Positions 57,863-64,000 of a DNA stretch of 64,000 nt are shown here, in pieces. A program made the translations under genes and the position numbers. The stretch spans positions 16,016-80,015 of the forward strand of contig CAMNDE010000006.1 of the NCBI GenBank assembly GCA_946534895.1, in the 5' to 3' direction. The notes below the pieces were generated by a model that was given only the letters and a program-made list of their open reading frames with translations, was not told the origin of the DNA and did no database searches. Source of the DNA: UBA2943 sp946534895 (GTDB lineage: Bacteria > Bacillota > Clostridia > Christensenellales > Aristaeellaceae). Numbering within the stretch: position 1 is the first letter of the stretch; the number at the start of each line of letters is the position of its first letter.

Positions 57863-58582
57863 TCAGGCATATGGGAGCAGCTTTCGCCGGATCAGCGCAA
57901 GATCGGCAGGGGAGAGACCGCTCTGCTCAAAGTAACGATTGATTCCGCCAAAGTGTGAGGCGGCCAGAGCCAGAAAGCGATCCATGCTGGTTTCATTCGC
58001 CAGGACAATGCGCCGGTCTGTCTCAGGGTGTTCCGCCAGGTAGCGTTCCAGGCGGTCCTGATTGTAATACCGACTGACTGCGTAGTCTTCAATAATGAGC
58101 TGCCGGTCCACGCCGCAGGCTGACAGCAGCAGCGCAGCAATGACGCCGGTTCTGTCCTTACCGGCCGTACAGCAGAACAGGACGCCGGTGTCAGATGAAG
58201 CGACAGCATGGATTGCCTCTGCGGCTTCGTGCTGCTGAGCAATCTGCAGGTAGGTGAACGGTACTTCTTCCAGTGTATCAGGTGGCACACTGCCGGCTGT
58301 GATGGGGAAATGTTGATAGGTAAAGCCCGGCCGTCCGGCATAAGCGCAGGGCCTGCGTTCTGTCTCTGAATCGGTTCGCAGGTCAATGATGGTGGTGATG
58401 TTCAGGTTCTTCAGCCGCTGTTCATCCGTTTCACAGAACACAACGGGCGCGTCGCTGCGCCAGATTCTGTTCCGCTGCGTCCATCTTCCTGCTGAGATTG
58501 GAAAGCCGCCCAAATCCCGGGTGTTGGTTGTCGAGGACAGCAGGCTTTGATATCTGCGCCTGCCTGAAGTGTTGTCACACAT
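57863..58582 (-). CDS. Tyrosine-protein phosphatase (LipA/IphP-like)
   Basis: ATG 58582 (AGGAGAACGGAACC upstream) gives 239 residues; a longer frame starts inside the upstream remnant. The active-site loop CCTAGKDRTGVIAALLLS has the CX5R motif with the extra Lys-Asp typical of bacterial IphP/LipA-type phosphatases. An N-terminal NTRDLGGFPISAGRWTQRNR precedes it, and the general acid is probably in the IIDLRTDSETERR segment. It removes phosphate from tyrosine or a phospho-lipid/inositol; the substrate is unknown. It is in a minus-strand group of small genes. Confidence 0.88.
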   Translation of the reverse strand: MCDNTSGRRRYQSLLSSTTNTRDLGGFPISAGRWTQRNRIWRSDAPVVFCETDEQRLKNLNITTIIDLRTDSETERRPCAYAGRPGFTYQHFPITAGSVPPDTLEEVPFTYLQIAQQHEAAEAIHAVASSDTGVLFCCTAGKDRTGVIAALLLSACGVDRQLIIEDYAVSRYYNQDRLERYLAEHPETDRRIVLANETSMDRFLALAASHFGGINRYFEQSGLSPADLALIRRKLLPYA

Positions 58583-58737
58583 GGTTCCGTTCTCCTTCCT
58601 GATCCGGATTCGGGCAGATACAGGCAGCATATCTCAGACCAAGCGCTCTCTCCGCCAGCGTCAGCGTTTCCTTCACACTACGGCGTTCATCCCGGCGGAT
58701 CACCGGGAAGCCGGAATGCGGGAAGCGCTTATAGTGC
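58575..58737 (-). pseudogene. Remnant: C-terminal end of a P-loop kinase paralogue
   Basis: Translation of the minus strand from about 58737 gives HYKRFPHSGFPVIRRDERRS then VKETLTLAERALGL and a short tail to a TGA. This closely matches the C-terminus of the gene at 53152 (RYERFLHSGFPVILRDESRN, VTETLTLAERIFGL). No Walker A part is found upstream; the fragment joins the stop codon of the DUF3795 gene directly. It is the 3' scar of a deleted paralogue. The final codons overlap the start of the tyrosine phosphatase gene. Confidence 0.85.
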
Positions 58738-59136
58738 TTTGCGGATCCCTGTACGAATGAAACGGATCAGCTCTTCCAGATCGTCGAATTCATCGTAATC
58801 CCCCATGATGCCTTCGCGATGATAGACGATGCCTGCCTGTTCATTGCGTTCCAGACAATCCAGCAGCTCCTCCACACCGTACCGGCGGGCGAATTCCGCG
58901 AAAGCCCGGGGTTTGATCTTGTCCGCATACAGCCCTTTGCGGCAGGCGGCGGGCTCACATTCATAGCACCCGGCGATCCCTTTGTCGATGCCGCAGCGGC
59001 GCACCTCGCACCATTCCGCATCCCTGCACCAGGAAAGCTCCAGAAAGCCGTCGCGCCGGCAGCCCTTGCAGAGCGCGTTCTCCGAGCACAGACAGCAGGC
59101 CAGCCCGCAGCGGGCGATACCCAGCTCACGTTTCAT
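58729..59136 (-). CDS. DUF3795 family Cys-rich protein
   Basis: ATG 59136 gives 135 residues; a longer upstream frame overlaps the preceding gene. The N-terminal part has the DUF3795 cysteine pattern (CGLACCLCSENALCKGCRRD, then CRDAEWCEVRRCGIDKG and CYECEPAACRKG). That is about ten cysteines in 70 residues, consistent with zinc or Fe-S binding. The helical C-terminus ends with RFIRTGIRKAL. Function is unknown. Its start overlaps the stop of the flavoprotein gene upstream (ATGA). Confidence 0.85.
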   Translation of the reverse strand: MKRELGIARCGLACCLCSENALCKGCRRDGFLELSWCRDAEWCEVRRCGIDKGIAGCYECEPAACRKGLYADKIKPRAFAEFARRYGVEELLDCLERNEQAGIVYHREGIMGDYDEFDDLEELIRFIRTGIRKAL

Positions 59137-59693
59137 GTGTTTTCTGTCCCCTCCGTTATCGTCCTGCAGAAAGCTTCGATCTCCTCCCGCCGCGGCTCCA
59201 CAGCCTCCCTGTATTCCACGCCGGTGAGGCCCAGACGGCCGCAGCATTGAATCTCCAGGTGGCCGTAAAAATGCTCGATGGTAGAGATAATACGCTCGCA
59301 TTCCTTCATGCCCGGGCCGGTGCGCAGGGCAACAACGTAGCCCTTCTTACCGGGTGTGAGCGACGCGCAGGGTTCATGGGTGTTGCACCAGGGCGTGCAG
59401 CGGTCGATGAAGGCCTTGAACTGCCCGGGAACATCCGCCCAGTAAGAGGGTGAAACGCAGATGACGGTATCTGCCCGTTCGAATTCCTGCATCAGCTGTT
59501 CCACATCGTCGTGCATGACGCACTGCGCTGTTTGATGGCAGGTCCGGCAGCCCCTGCAGAAGGCAATGTCATAGTCGTCAATGCACACGCTCCGGACGGA
59601 AAAACGCTCAGTGAGCTGCCGGGCAATGATCCCGGCAATCGCCGCGGTTGCACCGTCCCGGACGGGACTGCAGTTGATGATCAGTGCGTTCAT
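59133..59693 (-). CDS. Flavodoxin-family NAD(P)H-dependent oxidoreductase
   Basis: ATG 59693 (GGAAGGAACCGC upstream) gives 186 residues. The FMN phosphate-binding loop is ALIINCSPVRDGATAAIAG. The Cys-rich segment FCRGCRTCHQTAQCVMHDDV is typical of iron-sulfur flavoproteins and FMN reductases of Clostridia, and ICVSPSYWADVPGQFKAFID is the flavin loop. It is coupled to DUF3795 downstream and to the GNAT gene upstream. A similar gene set recurs in this region (57037, 60776), which points to repeated duplication. Confidence 0.9.
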   Translation of the reverse strand: MNALIINCSPVRDGATAAIAGIIARQLTERFSVRSVCIDDYDIAFCRGCRTCHQTAQCVMHDDVEQLMQEFERADTVICVSPSYWADVPGQFKAFIDRCTPWCNTHEPCASLTPGKKGYVVALRTGPGMKECERIISTIEHFYGHLEIQCCGRLGLTGVEYREAVEPRREEIEAFCRTITEGTENT

Positions 59694-59719
59694 GCGGTTC
59701 CTTCCTTTCCCGGTTTTTC

Positions 59720-60274
59720 TCATTCTTCCCGCAGCGTGTCGTAGAAACCATAATCCACCTGTCCGTGCATCCCTTCCAGCGCTCCGGGCACCAGTTCCTT
59801 CACCATCAGGCAGCTGACATGGGGCAGATGAATGTTCGGCCCGGCTACGATGCCGTGGTCGGCGCTGGTGACGAAGCCTCTGGGATTGTAGTTCTTTGGA
59901 TTGCCCTCCACCAGCACCGCACGGAAGCCCATGGCCTGAGCCCGCCGGAACCCCTCCTCGATCAGCGCCCTGGAGATGCCCTGTCGCTGGACATCTGTCC
60001 GCACGGCCACCGGTGAGAGGAGCAGCAGCTCGCTTTCATATCGTCCTTCGATGTGAAAGCGGGAGAACATCGCATAGCCGAGAATCTCATCCGCTTCATT
60101 GAGCATCAGCAGCTCCAGTTCGGGCAGGTAATACTTCTTTGCCCGGATCTCTTCCGCCAGGCGGCGGACGGTGCGGCCCTCCTCCGGGCTGTCCCAGTCG
60201 GCAAACACCCGCTCCACCATGTCCAGGGCGGGGGAGAGATACCGGGGTTCCATGGGCCTGATGATTCGATCCAT
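59720..60274 (-). CDS. GNAT family N-acetyltransferase
   Basis: The 184-residue protein has a GNAT domain: N-terminal IIRPMEPRYLSPALDMVERV, the central strand EILGYAMFSRFHIEG, and the acetyl-CoA loop LSPVAVRTDVQRQGISRALI followed by AMGFRAVLVEGNPKNYNPRG. It resembles the predicted YhbS-like group, about 165-185 residues. The substrate is unknown. It lies 26 bases before the flavoprotein gene in the same direction. Confidence 0.9.
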   Translation of the reverse strand: MDRIIRPMEPRYLSPALDMVERVFADWDSPEEGRTVRRLAEEIRAKKYYLPELELLMLNEADEILGYAMFSRFHIEGRYESELLLLSPVAVRTDVQRQGISRALIEEGFRRAQAMGFRAVLVEGNPKNYNPRGFVTSADHGIVAGPNIHLPHVSCLMVKELVPGALEGMHGQVDYGFYDTLREE

Positions 60275-60404
60275 GATATAAATCCTCCGAATCTGGTCTC
60301 AGCGTTGTTCTGTCAGGAAAAGTATAGCATCCGGAGAATTGGCACGCCAGATGGCTTTTCCGGGGACTCGCAGACGGTACTTGCCGCAATGGTGCTGCAG
60401 ACGC

Positions 60405-60767
60405 TCACGTCTGATCGGGATAATCCCAGAAATGCCCCTTGTGGAAATTCTCGTTGCCCAGCGGTTTGGCTGTCAGCCGGAAGATGACGCAGCCGTCCGG
60501 GCATACGACGGTCTTGGAATACTTCCCGTCGCCGCCGACGTTTTCCAGATCGCCGCCGCTGCGGACGGCCTCCATCAGCGGATACAGCATCATCATGGTC
60601 TTGGAGCAGATGCCGTAGCCCTGCTGATTGACCGGACAGCCGTAGGTACAGGTATATTGGTCGCCAATCTCCTCACCGTTGCGGCAATACCGCTCCGTGT
60701 GATCCCCGTGTAAATAGCCGGTTACCTCGACCGTGAACTCATATTCCTCATCGTACCACTTCTTCAT
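60405..60767 (-). CDS. TIGR04076 family protein
   Basis: ATG 60767 (GGAG at 9 bases) gives 120 residues; an in-frame ATG three codons earlier is too close to the ribosome site. The protein shows conserved cysteines and glycines of the TIGR04076 family: HTERYCRNGEEIGDQYTC, YGCPVNQQGYGICSKT, PLMEAVRSGGDLENVGGDGK and KTVVCPDGCVIFRL. Members are small proteins of unknown function found in anaerobes. The gap to the GNAT gene is 130 bases, so it may be a separate unit. The flavoprotein remnant lies just upstream. Confidence 0.85.
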   Translation of the reverse strand: MKKWYDEEYEFTVEVTGYLHGDHTERYCRNGEEIGDQYTCTYGCPVNQQGYGICSKTMMMLYPLMEAVRSGGDLENVGGDGKYSKTVVCPDGCVIFRLTAKPLGNENFHKGHFWDYPDQT

Positions 60768-60775
60768 CTTGATCA

Positions 60776-61018
60776 TCTCCTATCGGCAGATCCATCACAT
60801 CCGCATGCCGGTACAGGTCGGGGACGGCATTCTGATCTGCCCGCCGCCCCGCTGCCGGCAGCCGAAGCAGCCCCGGCAGGGCGTGATCTGCTCATCCCGC
60901 ACATGGATGATGTTCACTGCATGTTCGCTTTTGCGGTTCAGTCCCCGGAGAAAAGCGTCCGTCATGCGGAAGATATCGCGCTTTTCCCAGGAGTGCCGTT
61001 CAGCACAAGGATTTTCAT
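60776..61018 (-). pseudogene. Broken NADPH-dependent FMN reductase gene
   Basis: ATG 61018 overlaps the stop of the CAT-like gene (ATGA) and opens MKILVLNGTPGKS, a flavodoxin-fold start, but stops after 18 codons. The next frame continues the protein: IFRMTDAFLRGLNRKSEHAV and RDEQITPCRGCFGC, the Cys motif of FMN reductases. It breaks again near 60835, where the third frame gives QNAVPDLYRHADVMDL, which belongs further down the fold. At least one frameshift and one internal deletion are present and the C-terminal half is gone. Confidence 0.8.
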
Positions 61019-61683
61019 CCAATACTTTTCCTGTCTGTGTTCGTGAAATTCGCTGTTTCCTTCTCCAAAAGGCGGAACACGTTGGCAACCAGATACCCGT
61101 CGGCGACGGCGTGATTCATCCGGACGCTGAGTGGCATCATCAGCCTGCCGTTTTCCTCGCGGTATTTTCCCCAGTTGATGATAGGGAGAAAATACAGGTA
61201 TCCATCGGGCAACTCAATGTTCAGGGCATCATAGGACAGCCAGGAGATATAGGAGGCGTCAAACCAGTTGGGATGGTTCGCAGCATCGAGACCGTATTCC
61301 CGCGTCTGTTTTGCCTTTTCCACATCCTCCAGGGCATGGCGATAGAACCAGTCGTAATCCTCTCTGTACTGCGTATAAACCGGTGTGCAGGTCTCTGTGT
61401 CCTCGTGGAACACATACTGCGTTGGATGGATGACATCATAGCAAATCAGCTCGTCCGTCTGCCACAGATACGCCATCCGATAATCCTCCCGGGAATTGAG
61501 GACCTTCGACAGGATATACAGAAAGTTCAGATAAAACCTGGTGCCTGTCTGCCTGCTGTATGCAGCCAGGGCCGTTACGTCGATCCGGGCGGTTATGGAG
61601 ACGGAACACCTGCAGTCCTGAGTAAAATGGCGATAGACACCTTTGCGGTAATAGGTTTCTTTGTCAATGAGTCTGTAGTTCAT
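61015..61683 (-). CDS. Chloramphenicol acetyltransferase-like protein (CatA family)
   Basis: ATG 61683 (AAAGGATAATTG upstream) gives 222 residues, close to the 210-220 of CatA trimers. The catalytic histidine is H191 in VRMNHAVADGYLVANVF, which matches HHAVCDGFH of CatA with the aspartate D195 kept. The N-terminus YRLIDKETYYRKGVYRHF is also of the type. The first histidine of the HH pair is Asn here, and the substrate pocket is not obviously conserved, so chloramphenicol resistance should not be assumed. It is the last intact gene before the flavoprotein remnant. Confidence 0.85.
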   Translation of the reverse strand: MNYRLIDKETYYRKGVYRHFTQDCRCSVSITARIDVTALAAYSRQTGTRFYLNFLYILSKVLNSREDYRMAYLWQTDELICYDVIHPTQYVFHEDTETCTPVYTQYREDYDWFYRHALEDVEKAKQTREYGLDAANHPNWFDASYISWLSYDALNIELPDGYLYFLPIINWGKYREENGRLMMPLSVRMNHAVADGYLVANVFRLLEKETANFTNTDRKSIG

Positions 61684-61715
61684 CAATTATCCTTTCGTGT
61701 ATCATCTGTGTCTTT

Positions 61716-61922
61716 TCATAGTCCGTATACGATCAGAGCGGCTCCAACCAGGGAAAAGACTATGCCCAATATGCGCATCAGGATGGTATAGCTTTTGGAT
61801 GGCTGGCCGCCGCCTTCGGTTTTCCATTTTTCTGTGAAAGCCCAGAGTATCTCGATCGGCAGGAACCGCAGGCTCAGGCCAATAACAATGATCACAATAC
61901 CCCCAACCAGTTCCTGCTTCAT
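61716..61922 (-). CDS. Small DUF6199-like membrane protein
   Basis: The 68-residue protein has two membrane helices (LVGGIVIIVIGLSLRFLP and LMRILGIVFSLVGAALIVYG) with the linker WAFTEKWKTEGGGQPS, a pattern of DUF6199 proteins. Its ATG overlaps the stop of the HTH-desulfoferrodoxin gene (ATGA). The role is unknown. Confidence 0.7.
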   Translation of the reverse strand: MKQELVGGIVIIVIGLSLRFLPIEILWAFTEKWKTEGGGQPSKSYTILMRILGIVFSLVGAALIVYGL

Positions 61923-62533
61923 GATGGTGAACCCTTCTTTCTTTCACTCTTCAACTGGTACCGGAACAGCCCGTGCCGGTTGCAGCAGGAGTAGACGGCT
62001 TCCACAGCATTGATTCTGAACCTCGCCTCAGCGTTTCCTTCCGGGTACAGCCGGACGAACTGAGTACCCTGATCCGATACCGCCAGCAGGAAAGAGAGAT
62101 AATGCTCCTTTGTCATGGGATGCTGCACCGATACAAAGTACTCGTCTTCCATGATCTCCATGCGGATCGGATGCTCCGCATCCGCTTCCTCAGCCTCCTG
62201 CGGGGGCAGCGTGATCCCGCAGCAGCTGACTACGGCTTCGCCTGTAGCCAGAATAACGTTGCCGCAGACTGGGCAGACATAGATTTTGCTCCGGAGCATA
62301 TTGGCGGATCGGTTACGGTTACGAACCGTGCTCCCGCTCATCAGCTCAATCACTGAGATGCCCAGTGCCGCCGCTAAAGGCTCCAGCAGGCTGATGTCGG
62401 GGAAGCCCCTGCCGGTTTCCCACTTGCTCACCGCCTTGGCGCCGACGTGAATGCGCGCCGCCAGCTCCTCCTGCGTCAGCCCTTTGGCTTCCCGTAAGCC
62501 TCTTATCGTGGTGCCGGTTACATAGTTATCCAT
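61919..62533 (-). CDS. XRE-family HTH fused to a desulfoferrodoxin-like (superoxide reductase) domain
   Basis: ATG 62533 with AAGGAGG gives 204 residues. Residues 9-65 are an XRE HTH (IRGLREAKGLTQEELAARIH, GAKAVSKWETGRGFPDISLL). Residues 84-110 have the desulforedoxin rubredoxin-like motif C87-P-V-C90 and C104-C105. Residues 118-190 have the ligands of the superoxide reductase Fe site: H121, H138 (VQHPM), H144 (KEHY), C184 and H187 (CNRHGLF). The catalytic lysine before the first histidine (E-K-H in Dfx) is replaced by Glu (A-E-H). The fusion suggests a redox or superoxide-sensing regulator. Confidence 0.8.
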   Translation of the reverse strand: MDNYVTGTTIRGLREAKGLTQEELAARIHVGAKAVSKWETGRGFPDISLLEPLAAALGISVIELMSGSTVRNRNRSANMLRSKIYVCPVCGNVILATGEAVVSCCGITLPPQEAEEADAEHPIRMEIMEDEYFVSVQHPMTKEHYLSFLLAVSDQGTQFVRLYPEGNAEARFRINAVEAVYSCCNRHGLFRYQLKSERKKGSPS

Positions 62534-62611
62534 TCCTTTCGCCTCCTTACGGCGCCACTCTACCACAGGGATCCGGAGCGGCCAACCTACGGAGCGTAGA
62601 CCGCTGCGTGA

Positions 62612-62797
62612 TCACAGATCGGTCGTTCCTTTCTGCCAGTCCTCCCCGGAAATCACCGACACATGGGCCGTCCCGTTTGCCTCATCCGGATACTGACTGG
62701 CAAAACGCATCCCGATGAATACCGCTGTACGGATGGATGGCTCGCTGGTGTGTCTACAGCAGGAATACAGGGCCGGAAAACCGTTGGATCTTCTCAT
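62612..62797 (-). CDS. Hypothetical 61-residue protein, translationally coupled
   Basis: ATG 62797 overlaps the stop of the RibD-like gene by 4 bases (ATGA), the pattern of genuine genes in this array. The 61 residues (middle: TAVFIGMRFASQYPDEANG) match no family I know. It could be a small protein or the remnant of a larger gene. The next gene downstream starts 78 bases further on. Confidence 0.4.
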   Translation of the reverse strand: MRRSNGFPALYSCCRHTSEPSIRTAVFIGMRFASQYPDEANGTAHVSVISGEDWQKGTTDL

Positions 62798-63474
62798 CCG
62801 ATCACCTGATAGCGCAGCCGCAGGTAGGAATTCTGAAGTGGAATGGCATCGATCAGCCGCAGCACGCCCAGCCGGGACAGCTCGTTCGCTGACCGGAGAG
62901 ACTGACCGTCAATCAGCGTGGGCGTATCCCGGCCGCCGATCAGCACCGGGGCGACCACAATATCCACGAAATCCAGCAGCTTCTCCCGCAGGAACAGCCC
63001 GTTCACTGTGCCGCCGGACTGAATGGTCAGCCGTTCACAGCCCAGCCGCTCCTTCAGCTGCGAGAGCGCATCCGCCAGCGCCAGCTCTTTCTGAAGGATG
63101 ATATGGAGATTCTCTGCACTGACGCCAAAAGCCGGATGGCTTCTGTTCGTCGTGATCAGCACAAACTGCCTGGATCTGGCACAGAAGTAGCGTACGCCGT
63201 GTTCATTCAGGTGGTGATTGTCCAGCAGGACAAAGGACACGGGAGTCCTGGCGGACATCTCCGCCGTGTTGACGCCCATTTTCTCCTGGACGCGGCCGGT
63301 GTTGAAGGACCACAGATCGGTGGTCTGCTCAATTTCATAGTATTGATGCAGACCCTCTCTCAGTCCGGTGATCTGCGGGAAATCCCGATCCACATCCAGT
63401 TCGTCCGTGGAGCCGGTGCTGATTTTGCCGTCTACGGACATCAGCAGAAACAGGGTGGTAACAGGTCTGTTCAT
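62794..63474 (-). CDS. RibD C-terminal-type (dihydrofolate reductase-like) oxidoreductase
   Basis: ATG 63474, overlapping the TetR stop by 4 bases, gives 226 residues. The fold is the RibD C-terminal/DHFR-like reductase: TTLFLLMSVDGKISTG at the start, SFNTGRVQEKMG, a Rossmann-like LTIQSGGTVNGLFLREKLLD with the NADPH-binding glycine, and DIVVAPVLIGGRDTPTLI. It may reduce a small pyrimidine or drug-like compound. As part of a TetR-led array it could be a TetR-controlled detoxification gene. Confidence 0.88.
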   Translation of the reverse strand: MNRPVTTLFLLMSVDGKISTGSTDELDVDRDFPQITGLREGLHQYYEIEQTTDLWSFNTGRVQEKMGVNTAEMSARTPVSFVLLDNHHLNEHGVRYFCARSRQFVLITTNRSHPAFGVSAENLHIILQKELALADALSQLKERLGCERLTIQSGGTVNGLFLREKLLDFVDIVVAPVLIGGRDTPTLIDGQSLRSANELSRLGVLRLIDAIPLQNSYLRLRYQVIG

Positions 63475-64000
63475 GGTTTTGATCCTCCGGAGCTGTGTGT
63501 TTCTCCATACACCCGGATAAAATGCCGGCTGAAGGCTTCGATCCTGCTGATGGCTTCCTCTGTCTTCTCCGGATCCCGGTCGCACAGATGGATCAGCGCG
63601 GAGATGGGTGTTGTGTAGGCAAAGGCCAGCATGACGGGATCGTCACGGCGGATCAGGTTTTTGTTCATCATCCCCGTGAAGATGTGGGTGAACATCTCCG
63701 TAAGACCAGTCAGAAAGTGCTTTGTTGCCAGATCCCGTGCCCGCTCGTCCCGGTACTGCTCCAGGGTGAGCACCTTTCTCGTCTTCACGATCTGCTCGTC
63801 ATGAATGGTAAGGTTCACCATCCGCATGGTCATGGAAATGAAATCTTCCGGGGAATCCGGCACAGGGGGCAGATGCTCGGCGGACCCAAAGCGTTCCCCG
63901 TAATAGGCAATCATCCTGTCCAGCAGGGCATTCCAGATGGCTTCCTTGCTCTCATAGTGCTTGTAGATGCCGGACTTGACCAGCCCCAGGGACGCGGACA
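63471..64000 (-). CDS. TetR/AcrR family regulator (5' truncated by window edge)
   Basis: The frame stays open to the right edge of the window. The N-terminal residues ASLGLVKSGIYKHYESKEAI then WNALLDRM are the second half of the TetR HTH (recognition helix and KSTIYKHF-type motif), followed by an all-helical ligand domain of about 140 residues (TGLTEMFTHIFTGMMNKNLI, AYTTPISALIHLCDRDPEKT). About 20-30 N-terminal residues lie outside. It overlaps the RibD-like gene (ATGA), so it probably controls the array that follows. Confidence 0.88.
   Translation of the reverse strand, partial: SASLGLVKSGIYKHYESKEAIWNALLDRMIAYYGERFGSAEHLPPVPDSPEDFISMTMRMVNLTIHDEQIVKTRKVLTLEQYRDERARDLATKHFLTGLTEMFTHIFTGMMNKNLIRRDDPVMLAFAYTTPISALIHLCDRDPEKTEEAISRIEAFSRHFIRVYGETHSSGGSKP

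Noticed and set aside
61015..61683. CAT-like gene as proven chloramphenicol resistance
   Set aside because: The HH pair is NH and the pocket is diverged; only an acetyltransferase fold is supported.
1..64000. tRNA, rRNA, CRISPR, insertion sequence or phage signals
   Set aside because: No cloverleaf-like sequences, regular repeat-spacer arrays, transposase motifs or phage proteins were found by reading both strands.

Overview
The window looks like a piece of a chromosome from an anaerobic, fermentative, GC-rich member of the Clostridia (Bacillota), most likely an uncultured gut or rumen lineage near Christensenellales/Oscillospirales. This is inferred from the gene set: [FeFe] hydrogenases, Rex and AdhE, DegV, carbohydrate ABC transporters without their own ATPase, many glycoside hydrolases, Shine-Dalgarno motifs of the AGGAGG type, and signal peptides ending in AxA. 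I saw no rRNA, tRNA, CRISPR array, insertion sequence or phage genes. The ends of the window cut a methyltransferase (left) and a TetR-type regulator (right).

Layout. 1-1.8 kb: methyltransferase fragment and a double-GNAT acetyltransferase. 1.8-5.5 kb (minus): a GH125 alpha-mannosidase with an unassigned 766-residue glycosidase-like protein. 5.7-7.5 kb: a DegV protein and a broken MATE efflux gene. 7.8-10.8 kb: a GH2 beta-galactosidase. 11.0-21.6 kb: an iron-uptake locus. A standalone AraC HTH and a DtxR-like repressor (minus) diverge from a long operon: FTR1 permease, P19-type iron-binding protein, DUF2318 membrane protein, two FtsX-like permeases plus ATPase, then a DUF4418 protein with a second permease/ATPase pair. 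Three 16-bp palindromes of one form sit on the two divergent promoters. 21.6-23.8 kb: an alpha/beta hydrolase, an ATC-hydrolase-like protein and a membrane protein.

24.0-32.7 kb (minus) is a redox/hydrogen operon: rex, adhE, an APH-fold kinase, a small [2Fe-2S] protein, a PAS-containing sensory [FeFe] hydrogenase (HydS), a SpoIIE/PP2C phosphatase and a group-B-like [FeFe] hydrogenase. It joins NADH sensing, ethanol formation and H2 metabolism or sensing in one transcription unit, with a kinase and a phosphatase included. It is the most interesting locus here.

32.8-34.9 kb: LysR and AraC regulators. 35.0-44.0 kb (plus): an alpha-galactoside locus with three clan GH-D enzymes (GH36-like, GH27, GH36) around a solute-binding protein and LplB/LplC-type permeases. 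44.2-46.8 kb: NrtR, nicotinamidase and nicotinate phosphoribosyltransferase (NAD salvage), with a palindrome on the predicted transcription start. 47.1-52.8 kb: a maltodextrin locus (LacI regulator, GH13 enzyme, binding protein, two permeases), with operator-like palindromes at the promoter and inside the GH13 coding sequence.

53.0-64.0 kb is a minus-strand array of small, often translationally coupled genes: nucleotide kinase-like, ICMT-like methyltransferase, TIM-barrel isomerase, LytTR plus DUF3021, several FMN-reductase-like flavoproteins, tyrosine phosphatase, DUF3795, GNAT, CAT-like acetyltransferase, RibD-type reductase and TetR. It also holds an XRE-HTH/desulfoferrodoxin fusion and at least two gene remnants, so this part looks like a shuffled accessory region.
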